Assembly: GCA_034008185.1 (NCBI GenBank)
Contig: CM067081.1
Location: 188,180,510 to 188,244,509 of the forward strand
Source: Gorsachius magnificus
Lineage: Eukaryota > Chordata > Aves > Pelecaniformes > Ardeidae
Direction: 5' to 3'
Length of the DNA: 64,000 nucleotides
Position numbers and translations under genes: made by a program. This document shows, piece after piece, positions 39,319 through 57,394 of the stretch. Position 1 is the first letter of the stretch, and each line of letters begins with the position of its first letter. The notes beneath the pieces are model-generated. The model was not told the origin of the DNA. It saw only the letters and a list, made by a program, of their open reading frames with translations, and searched no databases.

Positions 39319-40334
39319 AACCAAATCAAAGAAAAAAACTAACACACAAAACTTCGCAAAATAACTGTCAATTTCCTTTTCCACCAAGTTCTTTAACACC
39401 TTTCATCCACGTGGTTATTTAACCTAAGAAAATCTGCAGGAATGGGCAGCAAATTGTTTTGGAAACACTATAAAGACATTTACATAAACTGGATCTGCCT
39501 TAAATAATATATAATTATAATACATATATAGGATTCATTTAAGAGATGCATGCGTAAAAGAAAAGACTGTGGGGTTTTTTAGATCAACTGAAAAAAGAAA
39601 ACAGATACCAAATTCTCTTTTCACCTTGCTGCAACTGTGACAACACACAATGTACTTTAACTTGGGCACTGAACAAACATTTTGAGAGAAATGTTATGTT
39701 TTCTGCTAAAGAAAAGACAACATCCTTAATTCAGAAACAGAAAGAAAAGTCAAAGAACGCTGTGCAATTTTGAGGCCTGGTCTTTCAGAGGACACATCCT
39801 GTGGTGTGTAACTAGATTTGAAAATAAGATACTTAGAGCACATGCTATACCAACAATTTGCCAGTTTATCAGCTGATCTCTAGCTCCACATTAATGCTTA
39901 AATGCAAAGCAAAAATATTGAAAAATACATTCTTAAAACGCAAATTTTCCTTGATTCAATTAAAATAGTCCATAAGAAAAGCATGTGCTACTGGGGTTCA
40001 ACACTATGATTCAGTCTGAAAACAAATTTTATGGCACAATGAATTCAAAAGCAAAATAACTTCATAGGCTGGTAAACTTAAAAATACTTTGCACATTTTT
40101 GCCCTGGAAGCATTAACTGTTCCCATTCTGCCCATATAAGGAAGCTGGTGAGATCTAGCTCCCTTAAAGCAGCACAAAGCGTTAAATTTGAAGAGCACGC
40201 TGGTGAAAGCGAGTGTTCCAACATCGAATTGCTGAGCCACAGCACATCAACAAACGTCACATGAATTTTAAGGAGTCAGCAGTTCTCAGGAGCATTCTCA
40301 ACAGGGAGACGAAGATACAGAAATTATTACTTAC

Positions 40335-41599
40335 CTGCCAAGAAACGGCCCCCAAAACAGCAGTCGCGACAAGACTGAAAAATACTAGCTGTTGCGAAAT
40401 TAAACAGAAGTGACGCATTCCTTTAGATGCCATAACTCTGTCAAGGCTGTTGTTTTCTGCGCAGTGGGTATAGTATACCTTGTGACAGTCATTTAGTTTT
40501 GTGTGAAAACCCCAAAGAGTTATAAAAAAAATGACGTGACAAATCATCCAGAAAATTCCAAAAATAGAAAAACCAGGTATCACAAAATACCAGAGATCCA
40601 AATCACGTAGTTTAAAGGCTGCAAGAATGAAAAAGATGAGTTCAATGACTCCAACTGAGATGACAGAAAGCCGCCTGCAAATTTTGCCACGGTACAAGTA
40701 GGGCTTCCATCGTTCAGTAACTGAAAGTCCACTGAAGTAAACGTCGAGAAGGGGATCTGAAATCAGGCAGCTGAAGAAACATGCCAAGGCAAATGGGTTT
40801 GTGGGGATTTGCAGTGATGGAAAAAAGAGTAAGGATGCAATGGCTCCAAAAATTGCCAAATTTGGAATTGCCAAAAAAGACTTCATACGTAAGTCAATAA
40901 TCAACATAGCCAAAGCCAGGACCAACAGAATAATACTCATAGATTTTTCTACCAGCATAGTTGTGCTGGCAATTGCAAATCCGACTAGCTCCAAAAATTC
41001 AACTGTTGTCAGCAGAGTCGGTCGATGATGAATACAACCACAAATCCTCTCAACCAAAGCACATAATATCCTTAAAACAATGGCAGAAAGGAGCAAATAT
41101 TTAGTAGCTTCTTCTTTCACATCCGTTTTGAAGGCAGAATTATTAAGAAAACAGAGAAGGCCAAGCAAAAAACCAAACCAAAGATTGGAGAGACTCAGAC
41201 TTGCTGTTTCCATTGAAAAATAGTAGTACAGTATACTGGCAATTCCAAGAACAAAGAGCCCCAGAATAAATATAACCAAAATCAGCGCATCCGCAGTTTT
41301 TTCCCATCTGACATAAAGGCCCATGCAAATGGCAACCAGTAAGTTGATTCTGGCAAGATAGCCAAGGTATCTGACTGATGAATGCATGTTCACTTCTCTG
41401 TTTGCTTCTTCTAGCCTTGTCATTGCTGCATAGAGACAATGACTAACACAGTAACGCAGTGACCTACACATGTAAACTGCAGTTAGGGGGTTTTACCCAC
41501 TTGACTGAAAATAAATTTGGGTTTCATCCAACAAACACAATGCAATTGCGGCCTTCTGTAATATCATTTCAGTAACACTGGTCCAGAATCACGGAAATC
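40335..41599 (-). CDS. TMEM168: TMEM168 exon 2: end of 5' UTR and first 379 codons
   Basis: First coding exon of transmembrane protein 168, a multipass membrane protein of unclear biochemical role. Coding starts at 41471 and matches the family start as I recall it (MCxSLRYC, then MTRLEE, then [22 protein letters not shown]). Bases 41472-41599 are leader. The acceptor is a pyrimidine tract plus AG just above 41599. The exon ends CAG before a GTAAGT donor at 40334, in phase 0. About eleven hydrophobic stretches are visible, near residues 37-55, 61-84, 96-110, 124-141, 153-173, 178-193, 201-220, 225-243, 269-286, 292-320 and 357-377. The loop around 244-268 is charged ([13 protein letters not shown]). 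The open frame reads on past the donor, but the next exon joins exactly in frame. The whole protein is 700 residues, three longer than the human one as I remember it; the extra residues lie near 209-213. Identification is very secure. Confidence 0.96.
41493..41567 (-). other. Upstream ORF 2 in TMEM168 leader (24 codons)
   Basis: This ORF starts with an ATG at 41567-41565 that overlaps the stop of upstream ORF 1 as ATGA. It runs 24 codons and ends TAA at 41493, 21 bases before the main TMEM168 ATG at 41471. It lies wholly within exon 2, so it is in every transcript that uses this acceptor. Its start context is moderate (A at -3, A at +4). Confidence 0.5.
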
Positions 41600-44500
41600 C
41601 TGGAAAAAGAATTAGAAATGTTAGCGGCAAATAATTCCTTTTAATCATGCACAGCATAAACATGACACATCCTTTCTCGCCAAGGAGTTTAACATCTACA
41701 TTAAAAAACACATAGTAAAGATCAAGTGTGTTATTTAAGGTCATTCAAGTTGGGGTCACTATTAAAACCAATATAAAATGGGTTTTGTATAAAGCTGATT
41801 TAATAATTTGAACACAAGGAAAAGGTGAACCCAACCTGGCCTGTGCAGTTTTTCAAAAAAACCCACTCATTAGGTATCTATATCGGATATCTAGGGGTAT
41901 TCAAAATATTCCTATGATACCCATTACCTTCCAAAATATTTTAATAGTTTTAAAACATTGTTTTACTTCACCATTACATTTGGTAAGTTCTCACTTTATA
42001 CTAATCCTTTCAGCATGCTTTCCAAGACTTCTTTTTAGTGGTCAAATAGCTACAGCATTTACCAAAAAACCTCCATAAGCAGTTAACAAGCTTAACCCAC
42101 AGTAGATCATGAAAAATGATACTATCTCCATTTCACAGAAGAGGAGTGGACACACAGATGCATCAACTAATGTGGCAACATCTTCAGAGACTCTTCTTAA
42201 TGTACAATCAAAGCCTTAATTTTCACCCCTCCAAGCCACTTTTTTCCCCCCACAAAAACAAACAAAAAGATCGGGATAAATATTGTATTTAGAACACAAG
42301 GTCCCCTACTCAGATCCATTTAACTGACATGCTTTTCCTTTAAATATAGTATAGGAACAGAGAGTAATATTTTTAGGGGGAATTTTGTAAGAAAATGTGT
42401 CTAGGCAGATCTTACTGGAGATCATTACTATTTTATGGGATAAGCTTCTTCCTGGTCTGAACTCAGTCTTGAAACACAAGGATCACTGTAATCCTATTGG
42501 TGTTTAATCTTACTGAGTTTACACGTAGACAATACTATCTATTGCTATCACTAGAAACAAAAAAGTTATTGTGGAAATTCTATTTCATTGAAAACCTCTA
42601 TTTCACTGTATTTATATACTTTTCTACTTATCACAGCGTTGTCAGAGGCATAGTCCAAAGCCCTCTACTTAAAGGCAAAAAAGGTTTGTACTTTGAAGTG
42701 ACAATCCTGTTCTGTACACAAAATGTGTTATAAGTCACAAATTGATAAGAATTGCTCAGAGAACAAGCTTTCTGTGAAACTACATGAGAGAACCACAAGC
42801 ATTTCTAGGGTTTTATCCTTTTGTGCCTAGAAATTCTAAACCAGTAAATGAATAAAACACAGCCTGTACCTCCAGAGAGCGTATGGCAGAAAACAACAGG
42901 TAGATCGCAAGAAAACACAGAAAAAAGAAAATCAGCATCAATATTTTTTTGTCTCCAATTTTAAGTACCACCACAAATTACAAAGAGCCCCAGAATAACC
43001 AGTCATCCAAATTCCCTTAGTTAAAACGCAATGAAATCCTATGTAGTATTTACATTTATGTATAACTTTTGGTTTTGAAGTTATTAAGAAGAAGTTTATT
43101 GAAGAGTATGATTATACAGCTTATGGGCAGAATCCCCAAGAAGACAATTCATATGTAGCATCTACAATTTTGGAAGTAATTAACTAATCGCCCATCTCGC
43201 AGAGATTTATGAAGAGTTAGTAGTATGAGAGAGAGCAGCCAACGTGTCAAGAACACTCAAGAGGTAGGTTATCGCTTACTGCTTTCATTTATAATGCTGG
43301 GGTAAGTATGAAAAGACACCTTGACTGAAACTCAAAACTTAAGGCTTTATTATCTCTTGATTTTTAAATTCTGATTTTTTTAAACCAGTGAACAACAAAA
43401 GAAAAAGTGAATTGACTGAGTAGCCCGTAAGTTTTGACTGATTTGAAGACTGACGCCCAGTGTAAAACCAGCTTAAGTAATTGGTGTAGAGACAAACAAG
43501 GCCTGAGAAATCCTATTGTTTAAATTACTTAAGTTTGACAACATTTTTCAAATTATGCTAGACACCTAACTACACTGCAGATATTACTTTGGAAATGTGT
43601 TTTTAAATTATAAGTTGCTGGATGCGCAAGATCTCACAATATTTCTCCCCTCACTTGGTAACGTACTTACTGTTCCCCCCAGCCTTTCATCTGGTTTCTC
43701 CTTCATATCGCTAACACAGCCCAAAGTCAGCTATCGTATTCCAGGTATATCGGGTATCACAGCACTGTCTGCAGTCTCACTGTTTCTTGCACTACAATCA
43801 ACATTCGCTTGATGGACTTGAGCCACTTATTTTGACTCCTGTACATGCCCTCCCCTGGCAGTTATCTTTTGGTCAAACCACAAATAGAATCACAGAATCA
43901 TTTAAGTTGGAAAAGATCACGGAGTACCGAGGAACGATTTCACACCTCCTTCCAACCCACAGCACTGATGCGCAACTACTGCTACACTAAAGCATGTCTG
44001 CCGCCCCGTCCTGTTATCTCGACTCTTGAGCCTTTCTGGAACCCCTCTGAGCCAAGCGGCTAACGCTGTACGTATTCCCTTGGACACCAGCCTCACGGAA
44101 GTCAGCAGGCTGGCTCACAGGCAAAAGGCGGAAGCTCCCACCTAACGCCTGGCTTAGAATTTTGCTACTGTCGCAAAATTATTTTCTAGTGGGATCGTTA
44201 TGCTACCAAACTCCCTTGCAGGCAAGCAGCCGCTGAGAGAAAACTATTCTGACTGGATCAGCTCGTGCCAAGGGGACTTTTGCTGTCATCACATCGTGAG
44301 AAACGTGAAGGAGAAGCTCCTCTGATGCCGCCCCACGTGCTGCGCCGAGTGCCAGAGCAGGGGAACACGGCTGTTCCTAGCGGAAAGACACAGAGTCTGC
44401 TCAAGCACAAAGTATTCGCAAAACGACAGCTCAGACCCTGAACGCAACCTCCTCTTCCTGATCTTCTGGCCAGTTAGCAAGAAAGTGTACTACTAAACCA

Positions 44501-45530
44501 CACTATAAATAATTAGCCTCTTTCTAACCAAAACACATGGTCAACTTTTTGGGGGAAAGAGGAAAAGGCAGCATTTTCAGGATTAACATATCCCATCACG
44601 CAGGTATTACCAAATAAATGTTAACACTGCAGTTCAGAAAATTTTAATGAGAAACTTCAGTACCCGATTAATTCTTTAAAACATAGCTATTTGTAACTAA
44701 TTTCTGTTAAGATTTTGACCGTTTAGACAAAGACTGGTCGGGGGGGGGAGGCTGGTTTGTTTGTTTGTTTTTTAAGCTAATGGCCTTAAAGTTTCAGGTT
44801 GCCACATCTGAGTTACATATCTGAGCAAATCACATTTAGATCCAAACCAGAGGATGTACGCCCATAAATATCTGTCAACTTTTGCAAATGCCATTTTAAG
44901 CAAAACCTGGAGTCTAACTATATAGTGTCCAAATCTAAGAGCTTTCCTATAGGTAAAGGACCAGCATTACCAAAGTAGTTTTTACCCTAATTTGTCAAAG
45001 TAAGTTGAAAAAATAACCAAAGGCCAAAGGTGGTTCAGTAGTTTAACTATAGTTGGAGTCCAGGTGAAGCCTGTCTAAGATACCGGACCCACTTCCCTTC
45101 TAGTTTTATTCTTCCAGTTTAGTGCGTATTTTTTTAAACAAGGCAACTTTGTCAGTCTTTTTTTAAACAAAATGTCATATTTAGCAAACGCATTAACGCA
45201 GTAGGCTTAAGCCTCCGGTGAACGACTCGGCGAGCTTCCAGGCGTTAGCACCGCGCCCGTAGCAGGGACTGCCGGTGTCAGACCGAGGGCCCAGCGCGCC
45301 CGGGCGGGCCGGGACAGGGAAGTTCATCGGAGGAATTTGGGGCCCGGGAACGCCGCTGACCGCGGCGCGGCCCCGGGAAGCTGCTCCGTCCAGACGGCCC
45401 CCACCCCGCCAGGGCCCGCGCCGCGGGCGGCGGCGCCCGCGCACAGGTCGCCGGGGCAAGCCCAGCCCAAGCCCCCGCCGTGCCCCCCGCCGGCGGGCGG
45501 CGGCGCGGCCCATCCCCGTCCCGCACTCAC
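41600..45530 (-). other. TMEM168: TMEM168 intron 1
   Basis: A 3.9-kb intron between the predicted non-coding exon 1 and exon 2, with GTGAGT donor and TTTTTCCAG acceptor. Apart from the CR1 remnant at 43.9 kb it is unique sequence. Its right end lies in the CpG island. Confidence 0.6.
43884..43945 (-). mobile_element. CR1 LINE tail remnant
   Basis: The plus strand reads TAGAATCACAGAATCATTTA, then AGTTGGAAAAGATCACGGAG. This is the terminal repeat and final bases of a CR1 tail in minus orientation, with the rest missing or diverged. A later TCCAACCCACAGCACTGATG near 43,951 may belong to it. It lies in TMEM168 intron 1. Confidence 0.65.
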
Positions 45531-46130
45531 CTCAACAGGCGTCCCGGAAACTTCCCACCCTCCGCGCAGCGCCGCCGCCATGTTGAGGCTGAGCGAGGCG
45601 TCCCGGCTACGGGCCGCGCCGAGGCTCAAACGCCACCGCGGCCGCCCGAGGCGCTGCCCGAGACCAGCTCGCCGCGGAGGCCCGGCCGGGCCCGCGCCTG
45701 CCCCGGACGACAAGGCGCGCAGTGGGACGGTGCCTGGGCTCAGGCGGTGCCAGTCAGAACGGGGGCAGCTGCCGGCGGCGGGGAGAAGGGGGCCGCCGTC
45801 CCTCCCTCCGCCCCCCCGGCCTAGGGTAGCCTCTGCTGAAAGGATGCAAAAACCCCTCGCCGTTAGCGGGAACGCGAGTTTTCTTCACAGGAGCAGTTAG
45901 TGCTGCTGCTGAGGGGAGCTCTGCTCTCGGGCAGGTCGGTGACGGCTGTGCCCGCGCCTGGGAGGGAGGTGGTGCTGCGAGGGGCCACGGGGGCTGCAGC
46001 GAGGGGCAAAGGGGGTGCCTGGGGCGGAGAGGAAATGCCCGGAGCAACACGGCCCAGCACGGCGGAGCCCGGTCCGCAGCGTGTAAGGAGGGTGGAGGAG
46101 AGGGTAGCGGTACTGGTGTCATGCCCTGCC
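45190..46130. promoter_or_regulatory. TMEM168: CpG island promoter of TMEM168
   Basis: About 0.9 kb of dense G+C with very frequent CG dinucleotides, strongest from 45,220 to 45,850, in an otherwise A+T-rich region. It covers the predicted TMEM168 exon 1 and its splice donor on the minus strand. GC-box-like runs (GGGCGG and GGGGCGG types) occur on both strands, and I see no clear TATA box. The island extends about 0.4 kb upstream of the likely start, so it could also fire in the plus direction. Long open frames on both strands here come from the lack of A+T-rich stop codons and are not evidence of protein. Confidence 0.85.
45531..45650 (-). other. TMEM168: TMEM168 exon 1, 5' untranslated (5' limit uncertain)
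   Basis: The minus strand carries a strong donor, GTTGAG then GTGAGT, with the last exon base at 45531. It lies inside the CpG island and upstream of the exon 2 acceptor at 41600. This is the only good donor I see in the island and fits a short GC-rich first exon. It contains the sequence AACATGGCGGC at about 45584-45574, close to the YY1 core motif often found just downstream of transcription starts in TATA-less promoters. The right-hand limit given is a placeholder; no TATA box fixes the start. The intron to exon 2 would be about 3.9 kb. Confidence 0.6.
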
Positions 46131-49100
46131 AGGGCTAGGCCTTGGGCTAGGCTGCGTTGCTCCAGCTGCATGGAGTCCGGAGCGACATTTTCTTCTAAGA
46201 AATCACCTACCTCTCGCCTGGTGCCCGTGGGCCAGAGCATGGCCCTGTCGGCACCCTCCAGCCCCACAGCTGCCTTGCTCTCGGAGTGCAGTAGCATCCA
46301 GATGCTAGGCAAGAGCAAAAGCACATTGTCCCCTCCACAGAAAAAAAAAAATTGCAAGGTTAATAGGCTGGAAGAATGAAAAATAAATAAAAAAAAAAAG
46401 TCCCAAACGTCTCAACACTTTCAGCTGGTGCTTTGGATACAGAAGAGGGAAAGTTGTGTTTGAATCAGGACTGCACGACAGACTGAACCCTCTCTAGCCT
46501 TTCCCATCATTTGCTAGCAGAAGCCTTCTGGGGAGAGGACTCTGGTCCTGGACAGACTTATTCTTCCCAAACACGCTTTCACCAGCCTCAGATTACACAG
46601 AAGGCATTCTTCCTTGACCATCAGTGTTTCACAACGCTTTGTGTTGGAAGTGCATATTTTGAAATGGTCCTCGCAGGCAGGTGGGCAAGAGCAGGAAGTA
46701 TCTGGATCTTAACAGCTGCGTTGCTTAGACAGGCAAAACAAGGGTAGTTCAGACAGCTGGTGCACAGGGGCTTTCTGAACTGCAAGAGGGCTGGCCTGCT
46801 GCAGATTTATGTCCTTTGTTCCTGGTAACCCCTTCATCACAACCAGCTCTTTCATCCCCTTAGTCTGGAAGCACTAGTGCTGACCCGCAGCAGCTGGATA
46901 CTCAAACACCTGAACTTTGACAGTCTTTCTTTCCTGCCTCAATTATTCAGACAACTGATTCACAAGAATCAGTCGCCTCCAAAATCCTTACCCCTCTTCA
47001 AATTTTAAAGAAAACTGGCCAACAGGCCTAAAAGTTACATGGAATAAAAAAAAAAAAACAACAACCAAAATTATGAGGTTTTCCTTTAACAAGCAGAACA
47101 GTAGAAGTCTCAGATGCTTTACCAACATCACAGACACCACTATATTTGTCCAACTGTGATATAGGAATACTCTTCAAGCAACTATTTGTTGAACTTCTTG
47201 GAGGACATTTTACTTAAGTAAAAAACCACCTGATCTTCCATGCAAGTTTGTGAAATGCAACCCTTCTAAAAAAATAAATCTTCCCCGCTATTCTACAGGT
47301 ACAAGACAATGAATTGAGGAAATGAGGAAAAAGGAGCAGAAAACCTAACTATATACGTATGCCAGCTGCAAGGAATCAAAGATACACTGCTGATTCATGG
47401 AGATACAATTAAAAAGACTTAGAATGATCGCACTTCTAAAGGCAAGCCAGCAAGTCTCCCCAAAGAAGAAAAGGGCAGAAAGATTCTGCAGGAAGCAATG
47501 CTGATAACAGCTATGAAATCACATTATCTGATCTTCATTGTCAAGTGAAAGACCAGAATATAACAGGTAGGCTCTGCAGTGCTAGGGACACACTGTGTTT
47601 CTGCTGAAATCTAATTTTCTTGGAATGTGAGTAGGAGCCTTGCATTTTCAGTTCTTTGGGTTTCTTTTCCCATTGCCATCCTTTCCTAATACCTCCAGTA
47701 CTCAAAAACACCATACAGAAAAATAGAGCAATGACCTCAAAGGGCCAACGTACAACAGGTGCTGCAAACATATTTCAGGGAGATAGAGGAAAAATTAACA
47801 TCTAGAGAGAAGAGAGGAACTGCGTTAGAAAGGGGTCACATCTTAAGTGGGCAGGCAAAAAAACATGATACAGGATCAACTGGAGGAATTCCAAAAACCC
47901 TTCCATAAAGCAAAGACCACAACTGAGATGTAGAAGCTGAAACTGAAATACCAATTTTAACACCTTTACTGTAATTCAGTTGCCTATAGAATAAACCCAA
48001 CACAGCTGTTTTCTTGACATCAAGAAAAATAACACTGCATTGGTTTCACTGGATTTCAATATGAACTGATTGCACAGGAAGAAAAAAGGATGACATCTCC
48101 ACCCCAAAGAAGCAGTTTTTAAAAAGGTTTTCAGTTTGTTTGTTTTTTAATAAATGTGCTTTGTTCACAAAAAGTAGTGACATAAAGACATCAGAAATGC
48201 AAATACACTTTTTTCCTTCTCCTCTCCAGCACCTTAAGAAAAGAGATCTCTTGCACAGTCATAGTTTTCCAATATTTCATAACCTAGAACATTCTTCTCG
48301 CACCAAAGACAAGTATCCAACAACTGATATCACCACTTTATTGTTCAGGGAGGTATAAATATTTATGTAAATCCCACTTTCCTCCTCCACCACAACCTAC
48401 TGTCCCTTGTAAACAAACAAAACAAAACCCCAAAAACACAACAAAACCAAAAAAAACCCCAAAACAACACTTCAGGTATTTAGAATGAGCAGCAAGAAAA
48501 CCAAGCTGTTAGGATCAGGTCCCTAAACCACAAATATAATGGTGTCACCAACCCGCCAAAAAGGCTTAAATTTTAAATGTTAAAATATTAAGTACTTTGG
48601 GTGGGATAAATCTTGGTCTGAGTTGCCTTTCTGTATGAATCACAAACCAATTTACATTAACCAATGCCAACATCTATGTTAGTCTGTATAAAAATTTTAA
48701 AAGAAGTATCAGTTAAAATGTTAGGTACACTTTGAAGTATGCACAGATTAAATTTCCATAAACAGCTGAATTTATAGCACCAATATTTTAGCTTTAACAT
48801 GAGGACTGCCGGAGTCAGTGGTTAACTGGGAAGAAGAAAGGCTTGGAATGACAAACATTTTAGTGAAAGTGAAGTGGTAAATCATTAAATGCAAATACTG
48901 CCCTATAGCCAATTTGAAAGCATGGTGTATTTCATTACAGAAGTATTCTTTGTAAAAAAAATAATTTAAAAGTCAACCATGATACTGTATGCCTAAACTT
49001 ATTTTTTCTTTCTTTACACATCAGAATATAATTGCTTGGTTTGTATATAACCATATCATTAAGATTAAATAACAAATTTGAATATGGTATTAGGGAATGC

Positions 49101-49471
49101 TTTAAGTAATCGAGGCACAAAAAGCTTACATTAAAGAATAAAGTATTGCAGTCCAGTTCATGTTCGAGTGTAAGCAGGACCAATGCAGGATGACTCTTTG
49201 TAGGAAACAGTATAAAAGAAAACCAGGCAGGTCAAACTGTGACACTTTCAGTGCAAAATTTCAATGGAAAGGGAAAATTTCATTTTTGTAGCAACCACTG
49301 TAAAATCTGCACTACAACTTCAGTTTATCTGGAATCTTCTCTATTATATGGTAGGTCAATATGGTGTAAGGTATATTTTATCACAACCACCTGTGAAACT
49401 ACACATTAGTATTTTCTACTATGTTGCTGAAGTCAGTCTTAAAACCATGATGTGGCACCTTGTTCAAATAA
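46131..49471. other. Intergenic region between BMT2 and TMEM168
   Basis: Short A+T-rich spacer between the candidate end of BMT2 and the TMEM168 CpG island. It contains A-rich runs (46330-46400, 47047-47058 and 48412-48472). No gene, tRNA or recognisable mobile element is seen. Confidence 0.6.
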
Positions 49472-50847
49472 TTTATTATTAGGCACTTACATAACGATTT
49501 AGCAGCCCAACATTCAAATCTGAAAATTCTGGCCATTATTTTTAAATGGAGGGAAATCTAAGAAAAACTAATACTGAATCCTCTACTTTTAACCACTGAA
49601 CAGAATTGTTTTTTCCTGCAGAAACTCACAAATTTATTATGTAAGTTAAAAAAAAAACTTAATGGATTTAAAACACTTCTGTTCCATCTCCTTACACCAC
49701 AGACGACTTTTTCAGACAGCTATGGAATTTGTATTTAATTACACAGAAGATCTTTGAGTCCAAATAAGCAAACAAATAGTGTATGCTAACTTCACTTGTG
49801 TGGTCTGAACACGTTTTTGCGCAAGTATGTGTATCCTTGAAAAACTTGTAAAATTATATTCCTTTTTACAAAGTCTATCTAGTTACCGTATAACCTGGGA
49901 GGTCTACAAGTAAGGACAATTAAAGAAAAAGTTGTTTGTTTTTAAAATGCGTAAATAATTTACTTTAAAACATGACAAAACCCACCCTATCCCCCAGTAA
50001 ACATAGTTTGAAGAGAATACAGAACACCATCATTGGGGAAATACTGATATATGTTAGTGCTTGTACTCACATAAAATTGCAAAGCCATGTTCCAGCTTTG
50101 AAGTGAAACATAATTGTCCAGACGTACCATACTCCTAGGGAGGGGGGGGGACGACACAGACCTCTTCAGAAATCTCATGTCTAACTACTATTTATGCAAT
50201 GAAATTACACAGAATATATAACTATGGATTAATATATTCCAGTGTTTTGGTGTTATCTCGATTTGGTGTAATCTCAAGAGGGCTGCAATAAAGAAAATCA
50301 AATGTGCAAGCATTATACTTTCTCCAGTCCAGGCTTAGCCAGAGTGAAACAAATTTTGGAAAAAAAGTTTTGTTCCATAATTAAGAAGGGACATGTGTAA
50401 CCAAGTGTCTTAACCGATCTGCACATTTAATTAAAGTGCAAATTATTTCTTCCTACATATACTTCTCAGAAGCCCACCAACTCCAGTGCCTTAAGCTCAA
50501 CCACACTGAGTTAAAACATAGAAACAACACTTTGCAAATTAAATAGAATTCACACTTCACAGCACTAAAGAAAAGAATGGTACCTTTCTGGAAAAAAAAT
50601 TAGTGATACAAATCTAAAGAAAGTAACAGCAATTTATGCTATGACGTAAGTCATTTGCATAAAACTTGTATTTTTTCCACTTTCATACAAGAATAAATTT
50701 TAAAATTCAGAAGTAGAAAAAAATAGCAAACTCTTGTAAACTTCTGCATTTGCTTTATGCAAACCGTTTTTTTGTGTTGAGCCCATGTTAGTATAGCAAA
50801 ATTAGTTAAGGAAGAGGTTTGACTGAAAGGGCATTTCAGTGACTACA
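49472..50847 (-). other. BMT2: BMT2 3' UTR, to candidate poly(A) signals
   Basis: A+T-rich, non-coding sequence after the BMT2 stop. The first AATAAA hexamers on the minus strand are at 49638-49633 and 49477-49472, giving a 3' UTR of about 1.2 to 1.4 kb. Another lies near 48.32 kb. Neither close signal has a very strong G/T-rich downstream element, so the transcript end is uncertain. Confidence 0.4.
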
Positions 50848-56532
<5,685 letters not shown>

Positions 56533-56647
56533 CTCAACAGCTGGAACAATATCTATGCCAACTGTCAGAAATTCTTCAAACTTCAGAAATGGATTAAAGC
56601 AGCTACCAACATCAAGTAATCTGATCTTCCCCAAGGAGTGGAGTAAT
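56533..56647 (-). CDS. BMT2: BMT2/SAMTOR internal exon with SAM-binding motif
   Basis: A 115-base coding exon. The acceptor GCTTCTTAG is followed by A-TTA-CTC, which completes the codon left by the previous exon; the exon ends GTT-GAG before a GTATGT donor at 56532. It reads [20 protein letters not shown], then [29 protein letters not shown] is the glycine-containing SAM-binding loop (motif I). The Asp in TVGIDIVPA occupies the acidic position that contacts SAM. From memory, the matching human residues are Gly172 and Asp190, whose mutation abolishes SAM binding. Both are intact here, so the copy looks functional. Confidence 0.95.
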
Positions 56648-57394
56648 CTAAGAAGCAGCAAGAATTCAGTTTTATCAAATATTATTTTTGAAGCTACATT
56701 CTGAATTACAATTTCAGATAACTCACGCAAAAAATTTTTCATAAGATACCACAGTAGTGACTAACTGAAGTGAATGCCTTAACTTGAATTGCTGAGATAC
56801 CTAAAGAACCAAGCTCCATCAGTAAAGCAGAAGAGTTTATGTTCAGAGCACCTGTAATACTATTAACTTGTGTATTTGTAGTAAGAAACTAAAATGGCAA
56901 CTTATGTGTCCACTAGACAGGCTTTCTCTATTGCTTTGTGTTTCCCGCTTAACTTTTTGTGATATTTATTGGGTGTTGAAGTCACACAAGTCACTAGAGT
57001 TAAAATTTCAGGAGTTTAAAAGAGAAACTGACAACACTCGCACAACCTACCGTCCTGTCAGTCCCATTTTAAAGGGCATTTGAAGTAAAATGCCAAAATC
57101 AGTTTAATAAAGACAAGAGAACACATAATGGTATTTCAAGGTAAACAGAAAATATCTAAGAATGAAAGCATTTAGTTATTCCCTGCAAAGATTTAAAAAT
57201 ATTTCATTTGCTTTATGTTAGCTAGTATTTTTTAAAATGCTGGAGGTTCACTCCAATTCTACTTTCAATGGATGCTGTGAAAGAATTAGATCAGTTCATG
57301 CAGAGCCACAGACTTAAAAACTGGCTGCTTAAGTTGTAGGGAAGTTATTCTAAACATCTAAATGAACTGAAGTATTCCCCTAAAACTACTTAGC

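Larger units (their letters stand above)
28355..40334 (-). other. TMEM168: TMEM168 intron 2
   Basis: A 12-kb intron with GTAAGT donor and TTTTTAG acceptor. It contains the decamer repeat, a diverged 37-base duplication near 29.87-29.93 kb, CR1 pieces at 32.8 and 38.7 kb, the ancient CR1 at 36.3-37.1 kb and the A/C-rich tract. A purine-rich stretch spans roughly 33.9-34.3 kb. I found no nested gene. Confidence 0.85.
41564..45581 (-). other. Upstream ORF 1 in TMEM168 leader (spliced, 28 codons)
   Basis: In the predicted spliced leader an ATG at 45581-45579 sits in good context (A at -3, G at +4). It opens a frame of 17 codons to the end of exon 1 (45581-45531) and 11 more in exon 2, reading MAAALRGGWEVSGTPVE then [11 protein letters not shown], with TGA at 41566-41564. 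The exon junction falls between codons. It is not an N-terminal extension of TMEM168 because it stops before the main start. It exists only if transcription starts upstream of 45581 and the inferred splice is used. The span given includes the intron. Confidence 0.45.

Noticed and set aside
45337..45900. Plus-strand 187-codon open frame across the CpG island
   Set aside because: Arg/Pro/Ala-rich composition is what G+C-rich DNA gives in any frame. It overlaps the TMEM168 promoter and has no domain or splice support.
45863..46379. Long open frames on both strands at the upstream edge of the CpG island
   Set aside because: Both strands are open together, a composition effect. The peptides are low complexity with no recognisable family.
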